64,000 nt of DNA, taken from the NCBI RefSeq assembly GCF_002494345.1, contig NZ_NXNI01000001.1, forward strand, positions 1,612,001-1,676,000, in the 5' to 3' direction. Both the position numbers and the translations under genes were made by a program. Under the pieces are notes generated by a model. That model saw only the letters and a program-made list of their open reading frames with translations. It was not told the DNA's origin and ran no database searches. Shown here in pieces: positions 8,488 to 17,237 of the stretch (positions within the stretch are counted from its first letter, which is position 1; each line of letters opens with the position of its first letter). This DNA comes from Natrinema ejinorense. Lineage in GTDB: Archaea; Halobacteriota; Halobacteria; Halobacteriales; Natrialbaceae.

Positions 8488-10926
8488 TCACTCCTCGAGC
8501 GCGACCGACTTCCCGTTTAGCACGTCCGCTTCGGTAACGGTCGCCGTCCGATTGCCGACCGTATACTCGCCGGCGTAGGGCACCCTCACCGTCGCCTGAC
8601 CGTTCTCGTCGACCGCCACTGTCCGCTCGTACGTGAACGACTCCCCGGAGACGGAGACGTCCGTCTCGACTGTTACGTTCGACCCCGGCTCACCGGACGC
8701 TGCGAGCCTCGCTCCGGGAACGACTGCGAAGGCCGTGGCGTCGTCGTCGACGGCGATCGCCTGGTAGTGGGCCAGCCCGTCGGAGCCGTTTCCGCCTGCC
8801 CCACGATCCTCGAGCAGGCGCGCTTGTGCGGTGTCGGACGAGACGTTGCCGTCGACGGGGGTCACGACGACGTAGCCGACCCGGCCGCTGAACTGGTCGT
8901 ACCAGCCGTCGGGATCGGAATCCGCACGGAACTCCTCGTAATTACTCTGGGCGTAGCCGTACCCCCGTGATTCGCCGTTGACGAAGTGGTTGTACATCCG
9001 GTTGTCGCCCCACTTGCTCAGCACGAAGGTCTCGGGATAGGTTCGGTTCGCCGCGTCGGCGTGGTCGTTGATCGCGTCGACCGCTTCGATCTGTGCCCCG
9101 CTGTAGGTCACGTCGGCCGTCAAGGTGGGGACGTAGATGAGGCTCAGCCCGAACAGGAGCAGACCGATCCCGAGCAGATAGACGAGTCGTCGCCTATCGG
9201 GAATCGAAATGGAGGGCTCGAGTCCGCCGTCGGCGGCGACGGTCGCTCCCTCCCGCAGGTCATCCCCAGCAGTGGCGTCTCGATTCCGAAACGGGACCGG
9301 CGGACGCGCCAGCTCGATGGCCGAGAGCAGTCGGACGACGCCCATCCCGGTGGGGATGGCCAGCAGAATCGCCAACTGCCCGGCGAAGCGGACCTGAATC
9401 CCTGCCAGGACGAGCAGGTAGCCCGCGTAGGTGCCAAGGAGCAACCAGCCGGGTTCGTACCGACGGACGACGAGCCAGGCGATCCAGCCCAGGACCGCGA
9501 GTGCGATGTAAAATCCCATGCCAAGCTGATAGAGCGGCCCGAAGATGACGAAGTACTCCGTGGAAAACAGCGAGGCCGCCTCGGTCGCGCTCTCCCGGAA
9601 GAGCAGATCGTCGACGCGCGCCATCGCTTCGGCCCAGTCGTCGGGTTGCAGGTGCCGAAAGGCGAGAAGTACCCCTGTGGCGACGGCCGTCTCGAGTGCG
9701 AGCAAGCCGCCGAGGTGGACATCGAGCCGCCGCCATAGTTCGCCGAGTGCGATTACGGCGATCGAGCCGCCAAGCACCAGTGCCGGCGTTGTCGCAACGA
9801 ACTCCGGCTGCCAGCCCCAGCGGTGGTGCAGTGCCAGCGAGAGCCAGCTTCCAAATGAGAGGCCAACGAGCAACGGCAGGCTCGCGAGTGCAGGCGAGAC
9901 ATCTGCTCGAGCGTCCATCACGACTCGCAACGCGACGTAGCCGGCGAGCGGGAGCAGTAACAGCGGCGAGCCGCCCCAGGCGTGGATCCCTGCTGCGACT
10001 GAGAGGCCGAAGACGACGGCGACGACCCACGTCATCGGCGTTCGAAGCTGTGCCAGAACGCCCGTACGCGGCTCCGCCCTGGCCTCGAGCCGTCGCTGGA
10101 GATCAACTGCGAGCCACGTCAGCGTCAGTAGCGTAATTCCGAGCCAAAAGTACTGGTGGAGCTGGTGATCGATGAACCCCAGTCCCGTGTAGACCGCGTG
10201 GATCGGCGTCACTGCAAAGACCAGAACGGACGCGACCCCGACGCGAACGTCTCGAGTCAGCAAGACGGCCACTTTGTAAATCACGAGCCCGAGCGCGACA
10301 GACGCGACGACGGGGAGCCATGCTGCGACGGTGTCGGCCGCTCCCTGTCCGCCGCCAAGTAACTCGGCAACAAACCAGTTCGTCGCGTGGGCCAGTGGTC
10401 TCCGGAGCGCGACGCTGTGATGGGGATCAACCAGTACTCCATACTCCGTCGGTCCCGATGCCTCCGCCACGAGCGCTTCCATCCAGTAGCGGAAGTAGTA
10501 GGGATCGTTCGCGGGCGAGACGACTCGGCCGTTTTGAAAGACCGACCGAAACGCCGTCATTCTGGCACCGGCCACGACGACGAGCGCCCCGACCAACGCG
10601 ACCATCGCTCGAGGATCGATGGCCGTCCAGAACCGCTCGAGATCGAACCCGCGGTCGTCAGCTGCTGAATCCAACTCCTCTTCGAACTCCTCACCTGCTA
10701 TCACTGCTTCGACGACTTCGGGGTCGGCAACTCGATACGCGCCATCGACCTTCTCGACGATTCCGCTCGAAACGAGTTCTCCGAACGTTCCCGAATCCAG
10801 ATCGATATCGTCGAACGTCCATGTGTCGTATTCGGCGTCGGCCGTGAGGACGGTCTCGAGTACCTGGTCGCCGTCGTCGCGATCCTCGAGAAACTTCTGT
10901 ACCGTCTCGCGGGCGTCGGCGGTCAT
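8488..10926 (-). CDS. AglB/STT3-like membrane protein with N-terminal winged-helix-like domain and degenerate catalytic motif
   Basis: The 812-residue protein begins with about 80 soluble residues that look like a small winged helix (TFGELVSSGIVEKVDGAYRV). About 12 membrane segments follow. STT3 features are visible: NDPYYFRYW in the first external loop (the first D-x-D-like metal site) and GLGFIDHQLHQYFW (the DHH-like loop). After the last membrane segment, the WWDYG peptide-binding motif of true oligosaccharyltransferases is replaced by SKWGDNRMYN. A beta-sandwich-like domain ends the protein. It is probably an STT3 paralogue with a different acceptor or a non-catalytic role rather than the main N-glycosylation enzyme. 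It lies close to the glycan locus. Confidence 0.75.
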   Translation of the reverse strand: MTADARETVQKFLEDRDDGDQVLETVLTADAEYDTWTFDDIDLDSGTFGELVSSGIVEKVDGAYRVADPEVVEAVIAGEEFEEELDSAADDRGFDLERFWTAIDPRAMVALVGALVVVAGARMTAFRSVFQNGRVVSPANDPYYFRYWMEALVAEASGPTEYGVLVDPHHSVALRRPLAHATNWFVAELLGGGQGAADTVAAWLPVVASVALGLVIYKVAVLLTRDVRVGVASVLVFAVTPIHAVYTGLGFIDHQLHQYFWLGITLLTLTWLAVDLQRRLEARAEPRTGVLAQLRTPMTWVVAVVFGLSVAAGIHAWGGSPLLLLPLAGYVALRVVMDARADVSPALASLPLLVGLSFGSWLSLALHHRWGWQPEFVATTPALVLGGSIAVIALGELWRRLDVHLGGLLALETAVATGVLLAFRHLQPDDWAEAMARVDDLLFRESATEAASLFSTEYFVIFGPLYQLGMGFYIALAVLGWIAWLVVRRYEPGWLLLGTYAGYLLVLAGIQVRFAGQLAILLAIPTGMGVVRLLSAIELARPPVPFRNRDATAGDDLREGATVAADGGLEPSISIPDRRRLVYLLGIGLLLFGLSLIYVPTLTADVTYSGAQIEAVDAINDHADAANRTYPETFVLSKWGDNRMYNHFVNGESRGYGYAQSNYEEFRADSDPDGWYDQFSGRVGYVVVTPVDGNVSSDTAQARLLEDRGAGGNGSDGLAHYQAIAVDDDATAFAVVPGARLAASGEPGSNVTVETDVSVSGESFTYERTVAVDENGQATVRVPYAGEYTVGNRTATVTEADVLNGKSVALEE

Positions 10927-11142
10927 TCAACGAAGGTGTGACAGTCGCTGCACATGGTCCTTTCGTTCTGAGTACTCAAGAAACGGAGACCAACGGACCA
11001 ATATGCTGTCAGCGCTTATGTCCGTCTATTCCTTCTATAGCAGAAGATGTTGGTAGATATTAAGAATTCGGTGTGAGAACATACAGAATGAGCAATACAC
11101 AGGGAGGGAAAGTAAGAATCCACACCAATATTCCCATATCGG

Positions 11143-11418
11143 TCACGAATCTACGTCTTTTCGTGGGTCATCGATGAGTTCATAAAGCCCTTCGTACACT
11201 TTGCGTGCGTTTCCATGTTCTACAAGCCGGCCAAGACGGTCACGGACATATTGCAGACTATATCCTGTTTCTTCAGCGACGTACGGTGCAGTTACACGCC
11301 CCTCATTCAGCATATCAAGTAACTTCTCGTCGGCCGGCCCGAGATCTTCTTTTTCAAGCATCGAATCTCGGTTAGTAGTTGTTACGCTCACGTCTAAATG
11401 GACAATGGCTTCGGACAT
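11143..11418 (-). CDS. Winged-helix regulator at the left edge of the element
   Basis: From the ATG at 11418 the protein has 91 residues; an ATG at 11439 adds seven but lies inside a palindrome, so I prefer the shorter form. LGPADEKLLDMLNEGRVTAPYVAEETGYSLQYVRDRLGRLVEHGNARKV is a clear helix-turn-helix plus wing. It is divergent from the small operon starting at 11549, with a 19-bp palindrome between them, so it probably represses itself and that operon. It marks the start of the accessory region. Confidence 0.8.
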   Translation of the reverse strand: MSEAIVHLDVSVTTTNRDSMLEKEDLGPADEKLLDMLNEGRVTAPYVAEETGYSLQYVRDRLGRLVEHGNARKVYEGLYELIDDPRKDVDS

Positions 11419-11433
11419 AATCCTTATCCCCTT

Positions 11434-11452
11434 ACCCATAGGTCCTAAGGGT
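11434..11452. promoter_or_regulatory. 19-bp palindromic operator between divergent genes
   Basis: The sequence ACCCATAGGTCCTAAGGGT is a dyad (ACCC-n-TAGG-n-CCTA-n-GGGT). It lies between the winged-helix gene and the divergent small operon, a usual place for an autoregulatory operator. Binding by the 11143-11418 product is inference. Confidence 0.5.
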
Positions 11453-11548
11453 TATGTAGTCGTAGCACATCCTGTAGAATGAGCACGGAATGCCTTAGAT
11501 GATCTGAGGCCGGTGTTAGAGCACCGACCCGTGCTGGAGCAACCAGCA

Positions 11549-11923
11549 ATGTCAACTACGACTACTGCACACGAAACAATTTCGGATGGACAGCAGGGCG
11601 ACATCGTCCTCGAGCAATCAGGGAGCTACTACGGCTATCTGGGAAAGGACGGTGAGGGATTCCATCATCACGTCGATGAAGCCACGAATACCGTCTACGT
11701 GACGTTAAGCCGCGCTGAGCGGTTCCTCCCAGCTAACGCAGGAGTGTACTGGTTTCGCGTCCGTGGTGAACTAAACCACAGAGAAGAACTCGAGCGAGAC
11801 GAAGACCGTGACAGGTGGGTTGCGTATGTCGACTCGGTCAGAGGCTGGATAGATCGTCCGGTCCCCATCGATGTCAAGGAAATCTTCGCCGAGATGCACT
11901 CCACGCAGGGGGATCAACGATGA
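11549..11923 (+). CDS. Hypothetical protein of element operon
   Basis: From the ATG at 11549 the protein has 124 residues. It has short beta-rich segments (GDIVLEQSGSYYGYLG, TVYVTLSRAERFLP, YWFRVRG) and a charged C-terminal half. No family is recognised. It is the first gene of a tightly overlapping four-gene plus-strand operon; the next gene starts within its stop (ATGA). Its position suggests a role in maintenance or replication control of the element, but that is inference. Confidence 0.6.
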   Translation: MSTTTTAHETISDGQQGDIVLEQSGSYYGYLGKDGEGFHHHVDEATNTVYVTLSRAERFLPANAGVYWFRVRGELNHREELERDEDRDRWVAYVDSVRGWIDRPVPIDVKEIFAEMHSTQGDQR

Positions 11924-12033
11924 CCGACGAGAATCGAGTCACTATCACACTTGAACTCGAGTACCCAATCACCCCAGGAGATCTCGAACGCGCCTATTGC
12001 GAGATCCTCGAGCAGGCTGAGGAGGGTCGATAA
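11920..12033 (+). CDS. 37-residue hypothetical protein
   Basis: This short gene overlaps its upstream neighbour by ATGA and its downstream neighbour by TAATG, so it is almost certainly translated within the operon. The protein (MTDENRVTITLELEYPI followed by a short acidic helix) looks like a small strand-helix fold. No function can be assigned. Confidence 0.55.
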   Translation: MTDENRVTITLELEYPITPGDLERAYCEILEQAEEGR

Positions 12034-12272
12034 TGGACGAACTTTCCCTACAGTGGACGCCCGTCCATGGCCCAATGCGAAAGCTCGTCTTCGAGCCACA
12101 ACCCGAAGGTGAGTACGCGTGGACTCGCACCGAGTTCGAACTCTGTGAATCCCAGTGGCGAGAGGTCGGTATCGAGTATCTCGAAGAGGTTTCGTTCGTC
12201 AGTAGCGACGAAGAGGAAACAACTCCATTCCACATTCAAACCCACCTCGAGGGCGGTGATGGTGATGAGTAG
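12033..12272 (+). CDS. 79-residue acidic hypothetical protein
   Basis: The start overlaps the preceding stop (TAATG), and the 3' end overlaps the start of the next gene by several bases. The protein is acidic with aromatic beta segments (LVFEPQPEGEYAWTRTEFEL). I recognise no domain. Tight coupling to the coiled-coil gene suggests that the two products act together. Confidence 0.58.
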   Translation: MDELSLQWTPVHGPMRKLVFEPQPEGEYAWTRTEFELCESQWREVGIEYLEEVSFVSSDEEETTPFHIQTHLEGGDGDE

Positions 12273-13179
12273 TCCCTCTGAACTCGGTAAGGTCGATATC
12301 ACCACGCTCACAGAAGCGGTTACCAATCTATATGAACAGAACAGACAGCTTATCGAGCGCGTCGATGGTCTCGAGTGCGACCTCGAACAGGCCAACGCCA
12401 AACTCGAGAGACTCGAAACTGAGAAAGCGGACCTTCAGGAGACGAACGAACGACTTCACGACCGGCTTGATGACTGTGAGCAAGCGACCACTCGGCTTGA
12501 CGCGCTCACGGATGCTACGTGCAAGCGAGCAGGGGCGAACAAACAGCGTATCGAAGAACTCCAAGCGCGCGAACTCGAAAAAGGTGCTCACCTCCTCACA
12601 GAGACTGTAGACAACTACGAGATCGATGTCGACGGAGACCGACTCGAGCGGATCTCCAAAGACGACGGCCAAACCTACTATCGACTACCGCGATCCGAAG
12701 ATCCACTCGAACGCGGCAGCGTCGCACTCTCTCACGGGGATTTACTTCCGGTCCAACAACTCGCCCGAATGGACGAAGAAATGCTTCGCTCGACGGCTAA
12801 CTCCCTTCCGACACGGCTCGCCGCGAAACTCTGGAGAGCGAGAACTGACTCGAGCGTCGGCGACAATCCTTGGGAATCAGGCTGTAAGACCATCGCCGAG
12901 TACGTCAAAGCGAGTGACCTGAAACACTGGATCCGCAGGCAAGAGCCTGGGACGAGCGAGACGTATGCGAAGAAACTCGTCTCTCGGATGATCGACGCTG
13001 TACTCGATCTCTCGAAGCATCGCGTTGCGGTTCGCAAACGAACCGAGCGAAAGAACGGTCTCGAGTATACCGAACGGCGGCTCGTACTTCCAACCGATGC
13101 AGAGATCCCCGGTGAGTCGCCGGAGTGGGACAGGACGGAACAGGACCTGGAGACAGCTGGCGTCCACGGATCCCCATAG
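12265..13179 (+). CDS. Coiled-coil protein of the element operon, possible DNA-binding/maintenance role
   Basis: The protein has 304 residues from the ATG at 12265, or 306 from 12259. The first ~110 residues form a long heptad-rich coiled coil (NLYEQNRQLIERVDGL through LETEKADLQETNERL). A globular part follows, with DGQTYYRLPR and LPVQQLARMDEEML and then a basic C-terminal region (KKLVSRMIDAVLDLSKHRVAVRKRTERK). Similar proteins occur next to replication genes on haloarchaeal plasmids and integrated elements, as far as I recall. I infer a partition, replication or DNA-binding role without a recognised domain. Confidence 0.62.
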   Translation: MSSPSELGKVDITTLTEAVTNLYEQNRQLIERVDGLECDLEQANAKLERLETEKADLQETNERLHDRLDDCEQATTRLDALTDATCKRAGANKQRIEELQARELEKGAHLLTETVDNYEIDVDGDRLERISKDDGQTYYRLPRSEDPLERGSVALSHGDLLPVQQLARMDEEMLRSTANSLPTRLAAKLWRARTDSSVGDNPWESGCKTIAEYVKASDLKHWIRRQEPGTSETYAKKLVSRMIDAVLDLSKHRVAVRKRTERKNGLEYTERRLVLPTDAEIPGESPEWDRTEQDLETAGVHGSP

Positions 13180-13377
13180 ACAGCAGGAAGAATCCACCCT
13201 CGAGAGAGCCAGACACCTCTCTCCGACATACCAAAGATAACGCTAGCGGTTGTCTATCCGGCCTGGGTAGCTGTGGCTGTCCCTGCTCGAGCAGTCTCGC
13301 AGTCAGACAGTAGTGACGGCCTCGAGTCAGTGTCTGGAGACGACAGCTGTCCATGGACGGTGACTGATTCGTCGAGT

Positions 13378-13608
13378 CTACTCCGATCCTTCTTCGACGC
13401 GCTTGCGTCCACGTTCGTTGATTTTATCGGCGATTTCCTGCACGTCGCGCTCGGTGAGTTCGCTTTCGCTGGTGAGTTCGTCCATCATTTCGAGCGCCTC
13501 GATCTTCTCTTGGATGGCCTGTCGCGTGACCTCGCTCCAGTTGATCTCCGGGTGCTTTTCCATTTGCTCTTTGAGCTCGTCGTCCACGTTGACCGTGATA
13601 CTAGGCAT
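13378..13608 (-). CDS. Ribbon-helix-helix (VapB/CopG-like) antitoxin, apparently without toxin
   Basis: The 76-residue protein begins MPSITVNVDDELKEQMEKHP, the beta strand and first helix of an RHH fold. INWSEVTRQAIQEKIEALE is the second helix. The acidic C-terminal half would normally bind a VapC toxin. No PIN-domain gene follows in the 198 bases to the convergent coiled-coil gene, so it is an orphan antitoxin or a transcription factor. The ATG at 13608 is a good start. Confidence 0.8.
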   Translation of the reverse strand: MPSITVNVDDELKEQMEKHPEINWSEVTRQAIQEKIEALEMMDELTSESELTERDVQEIADKINERGRKRVEEGSE

Positions 13609-13859
13609 ACAGGAATCTATGCAAGCACAGAATTCTGTGTCTTTCGATGCACCTCATATTGAACGACATCGAGTTCATCAAACTAGATGGGACAATGCCA
13701 AATCCGGCACTGTCTATAGTACTCTCCAGAAGCGTCTACTCTCACTTCTCATCAGATCTTCGAGAGACAATGAGATACGCTAATCTTCAGCGGGTGCCAC
13801 TGCAAAGACTTCCAGATTCTACTATAGACCATATTATAGTCTCAGTGAAGCTAGAGACT

Positions 13860-13949
13860 TCACGGGTCGGCGGTCGCCGTGTCGCCAGCCTCTGGATCGA
13901 ACAGAAGGTTGATCACGAGTTCGTCGAACCAGGACTCAACGTTCTCTAG
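13860..13949 (-). pseudogene. C-terminal scrap of an HTH regulator like that at 26054
   Basis: Reading the minus strand gives SWFDELVINLLFDPEAGD and then TATADP and a stop. This matches the C-terminus of the TumA-type regulator at 26054-26503 (VWFDELVITLPFDPETGG, then TATTAP). Only about 25 residues remain and there is no start, so it is a decayed duplicate. It lies directly downstream of the primase gene. Confidence 0.6.
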
Positions 13950-15111
13950 GAAACACACAACGAATGATTCTCCAGAGGCGACCCCAAATCGATCGTGGCT
14001 GAGTCACTCTCGAGTGGTCAGACGGCTGCTCTCGAGTCGCAGGTCGTCCCTCATATGTCTCGAGCCGTCGCTCCAACTGTTCGATACGTGCTGTCTTCTC
14101 TTCCAGTCGCGTCTCGAGAGTCGAAGTCTGCTTTCGAAGGAGGGAAAGCTTCTCATTGAGATAAGTGTGTTCACGATCCGTCGGCGACTCGAACTCCTGC
14201 GTCTGTGTTTCGTTCGACCTTGTCTCGGACGGCTCGTAGAATTCAGAGGTGTGCTCGATTGCGCGAGCAATAGTTTTCTCACCATACGTGGAGCCGTCTG
14301 CGTAGTGGACGTGATACCACTTCGGGCGGTCTAATTTGGATCGTCGAAACAATCGGTCCATCTGGACGGCATGGCCACCGGTCCAGAACGCGAGGAGACA
14401 ACAGAGGGCCATGTCTGCCTCCGACTGACTCGCGTATCCGGTGGTCGTTCCGTTCCAGAGACGTTCGAATTTGTCTCCGTTCGATGCGTTTCGCGCCTTT
14501 TCGAGGAGTTCGTCGTCCGAGAGGGGAGGATTCGAATCCGATTCTGGTGAAAGCGTCTCGTGACGGTCGTCATCGGGCTCGCGAACGTATGTCTCGTGGA
14601 CCTCCGTGAGTTCGGTTTGTCGAGGTTCGACTCGCGTCGGCGTTCCCGAAACGTGATCGCCGGTGACCGTGAAGTATCGGGCGTGGTCGTACATCTCGAC
14701 GTGACCGCATCGATTGCGACCGTCGGGCAGTTCGCCGGTAACCAGAATATGGTAGCCGGTTCCTGACGGTGAGCACTCGGTATACGAGTCGAATCGATTG
14801 ATGATGCGCTTTGCTCGCTCGGTTGGTCGCCCAGTTTCCGGGTCGCGACAGTCATCGAGATCGACGCCGACGACCGGATCCGCACTCGTGAACACGAATC
14901 CGAGACCATCGACTGCCGTCGAATTCGACTCCCAATACTCGAGAGCGGTCTCGAGAGTACACCAGGTGTGGTCATTCGTCGTCGATGCGAAGTTCCCTGT
15001 CTGCGGGTCAATCGGAATCTTCGTCGTCTCTCCGTTACGTTCGGCTTGCTCCCAGCAGATCCACTGGTCTCGAGCACACAGCGTTTCCGGAATTGTATTT
15101 TCGTCGATCAT
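13936..15111 (-). CDS. Primase-polymerase, NrS-1/bifunctional DNA primase-like
   Basis: The 391-residue protein opens with PETLCARDQWICWEQ, typical of NrS-1-type phage primase-polymerases. GVDLDDC (Asp84, Asp86, Asp87) is the catalytic acidic motif and SPSGTGYHI (His121) the nucleotide-binding motif. The middle part (ADMALCCLLAFWTGG, about residues 225-245, and MDRLFRRSKL) matches the helicase-binding/PriCT-like region of this family. The C-terminus is a coiled coil plus a basic tail. No helicase domain is fused. It should prime replication of the element. It lies five bases after the virB4-like gene and is probably co-transcribed with the transfer operon. Confidence 0.82.
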   Translation of the reverse strand: MIDENTIPETLCARDQWICWEQAERNGETTKIPIDPQTGNFASTTNDHTWCTLETALEYWESNSTAVDGLGFVFTSADPVVGVDLDDCRDPETGRPTERAKRIINRFDSYTECSPSGTGYHILVTGELPDGRNRCGHVEMYDHARYFTVTGDHVSGTPTRVEPRQTELTEVHETYVREPDDDRHETLSPESDSNPPLSDDELLEKARNASNGDKFERLWNGTTTGYASQSEADMALCCLLAFWTGGHAVQMDRLFRRSKLDRPKWYHVHYADGSTYGEKTIARAIEHTSEFYEPSETRSNETQTQEFESPTDREHTYLNEKLSLLRKQTSTLETRLEEKTARIEQLERRLETYEGRPATREQPSDHSRVTQPRSIWGRLWRIIRCVFPRER

Positions 15112-15116
15112 ATCTT

Positions 15117-17237
15117 TCAGTCAGAGTATCCTCGAGAACTCTGACCGCCACCCTTGGTGCGGTCAAAAACATCGTCGGCGGTATCGCTAGAGTGGCCCGG
15201 TAACTGGGGCTGGGACTGTGACTTCGGATCGAAGTCGATGACTTCTTTTTCGTTATCCAGTGCCCGAACTTCGATACCGCGCCACTCGCCGTCGACGCCG
15301 ACGAGGGCCTCCGAGTAGCCCGCCAGATCGTTTCCGGGGACGGCGTCCTGGATGAACCGCATCTGTGCGAAATTGAGGCCGAATTCGTCGGCCCACTCGC
15401 GGTCCATTCCGTCGAGGTGGTGGAACTGCTTGATTGCACACTGGTCGATGATCGCCTCTGACTCGGGATGCTGAAAGAACTCGTCGACGGTCTGTGTGAC
15501 GAGGCGGATCGAGAGGTCGTGATGGCGGTGATGTCGAAAGACGATTTCGAGATACTCGAGACTCGCTGCGTCTTGCATGATGTAGCGGGCTTCGTCAATA
15601 ACGAAGACGACCTCTTTGTCCGTCTCTTTCGCTCGCTCGTAGACCGCCGAGATCAGCAGTTGCATGATGAGGCTCGTACTGCCGCCGAGACTCCCCTCCT
15701 GTTGGGCGAGATCGAGATAGATCACCTTCTCGTCACGGATATCGAACTCCGTTTCCCGTCCGAGATTTTCGTACCGGCCGCCCTCGTCAAAGGAACGTAA
15801 CTGGTCGATGAGCCACGTCGCGTCCTCGCGGATCTTGGTCGCCTCCTCGTGAGTGCGGACGACGTGTTCGTCAGGGTCGTCGATCATCCCCTCGAGAATA
15901 TCGAGGGCGTCACGCATCGTCGGACTCTCGTTGTGGTGCGTCGCGATATCGTCGGTGATTCCCTTATGGTCGTAGGCGCTCTCGATCGCCGTCTCGAGCG
16001 TCGTTCGTCGATCGCCGAGTCGAATCCCGCGGAGGGCAAAATAGTTCGAGAGAAAACTCATGACGCTATCGAGCTTTTCTCGGTAGGGGCTGGCGTCCTC
16101 ACCCATCGCTCGCTGTACCCGTTCGGGCGTCGGCTTGATTTCGAGTGGGTTCAGGCCCATGTTCCCACCGATCGTAATGCGCTCACCGCCGAGAGCTTCG
16201 GCGACGCCTGCCCAGTTGTTCAGCGGTTCTAAGATTATCCCGATGCGATCCTCGCTGTGTTCGATCGATCGGATGAAGTTCTGCTTCGCGCCGAACGATT
16301 TGCCAGAGCCGGGATCGCCGATCGTGAACATCGCATAGCCGTTTTCTCGAGCGAACGGGTCGATCACGACGGGGCTCTGATTCCGCCAGTGATCGCCGAA
16401 TTCGACGCCACCGTCCTCGAGGATCGTCGCATTGTGTGGTGACGCTAACAGCGCACCGATGGCCCCGCCGAGCGCGGTCGCCTCTCGGCCGAAGGGATTG
16501 GGGCCGATCGGTGCCGCCGCCTGAATCGCGAGATCTTGCTTGCAGATGGCCGTCTTCGGTGAGAGCCCTGCTGGTTCCTCGCGGAGGCGACTCTTGACGG
16601 TGCGGACGGCATCCCGAAGCTGATCACGGGTTGCCGCACGGATCGTGATGAACGTTCCCTGATCGAACACGCGACTGCCGTTCTCAACGCTCTTGTAGGT
16701 CGAGACCGCCTCGACCGCTCGCTCCTGAAGGTACGCACCACGCACGCTCTGCTCGAGGTCTGCATCGGCTCGGAGATCGTCTGCGACCCGTTGGAGTTCG
16801 TCACGTGCTTGTTGTTGATCCTTCGGCGTGATGTGTACCGTCAGGTCGAACTCGACGTCAGTGAGTTCGAACAGTTCGTTGAAATACCCGTCTTTCGGGT
16901 AATCTGGATAGTCGGCAATATACAGCGTGGACGTCCATTGGTTGCCGACACGCGCGGTACGAGTATCCCACTCGATCGCGGCCGGTGCGATCGCGTGCGT
17001 GTGCCGTTCCGCAACCTCATCGAGCAGTTTGCCTTCATCGCGTCCGTCTTCGATAACCTCGTCCTCGAGCAACTCACTGAGGTCGATCTCTTTGATCTCC
17101 GCGGCATTCCGGTGATCCCATGCGATTTTCGCGAGGAGTGTGAGCGCAGCGGTGATCCCCAGATAGAGAGCGAGACCGGTCTGCGTTCCGGGATCGGGAA
17201 CCACGACCCCGTTCACGATCGAGAGACGGACAGTCAT
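15117..17237 (-). CDS. VirB4/TraC-like conjugation ATPase
   Basis: The 706-residue protein has an N-terminal membrane segment (about residues 18-38). The VirB4 N-terminal domain follows (IADYPDYPKDGYFNELFEL, about 100-125), then an ATPase domain with Walker A GDPGSGKS (from residue 307) and Walker B VVFVIDEARY (about 545). HHDLSIRLVTQTVDEFF is the sensor-like motif that follows. VirB4 powers pilus biogenesis and substrate transfer at the inner face of the membrane. It starts within the stop of the preceding gene (ATGA overlap), in a minus-strand transfer operon. Confidence 0.87.
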   Translation of the reverse strand: MTVRLSIVNGVVVPDPGTQTGLALYLGITAALTLLAKIAWDHRNAAEIKEIDLSELLEDEVIEDGRDEGKLLDEVAERHTHAIAPAAIEWDTRTARVGNQWTSTLYIADYPDYPKDGYFNELFELTDVEFDLTVHITPKDQQQARDELQRVADDLRADADLEQSVRGAYLQERAVEAVSTYKSVENGSRVFDQGTFITIRAATRDQLRDAVRTVKSRLREEPAGLSPKTAICKQDLAIQAAAPIGPNPFGREATALGGAIGALLASPHNATILEDGGVEFGDHWRNQSPVVIDPFARENGYAMFTIGDPGSGKSFGAKQNFIRSIEHSEDRIGIILEPLNNWAGVAEALGGERITIGGNMGLNPLEIKPTPERVQRAMGEDASPYREKLDSVMSFLSNYFALRGIRLGDRRTTLETAIESAYDHKGITDDIATHHNESPTMRDALDILEGMIDDPDEHVVRTHEEATKIREDATWLIDQLRSFDEGGRYENLGRETEFDIRDEKVIYLDLAQQEGSLGGSTSLIMQLLISAVYERAKETDKEVVFVIDEARYIMQDAASLEYLEIVFRHHRHHDLSIRLVTQTVDEFFQHPESEAIIDQCAIKQFHHLDGMDREWADEFGLNFAQMRFIQDAVPGNDLAGYSEALVGVDGEWRGIEVRALDNEKEVIDFDPKSQSQPQLPGHSSDTADDVFDRTKGGGQSSRGYSD

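Noticed and set aside
9260-10030. Minus-strand and plus-strand frames inside the STT3-like gene
   Set aside because: Arg/Pro/Ser-rich mirror frames with no domain, in the shadow of a gene with clear membrane topology.
11440-11550. Possible tRNA or att site at the left border
   Set aside because: Short stems exist (GGCCGGTGTTAGAGCACCG) but no cloverleaf or T-loop consensus, and no matching direct repeat near 50.5 kb.
13647-13949. 100-codon plus-strand frame after the RHH gene
   Set aside because: Its last third is antisense to the decayed HTH C-terminus, which has real homology on the other strand.
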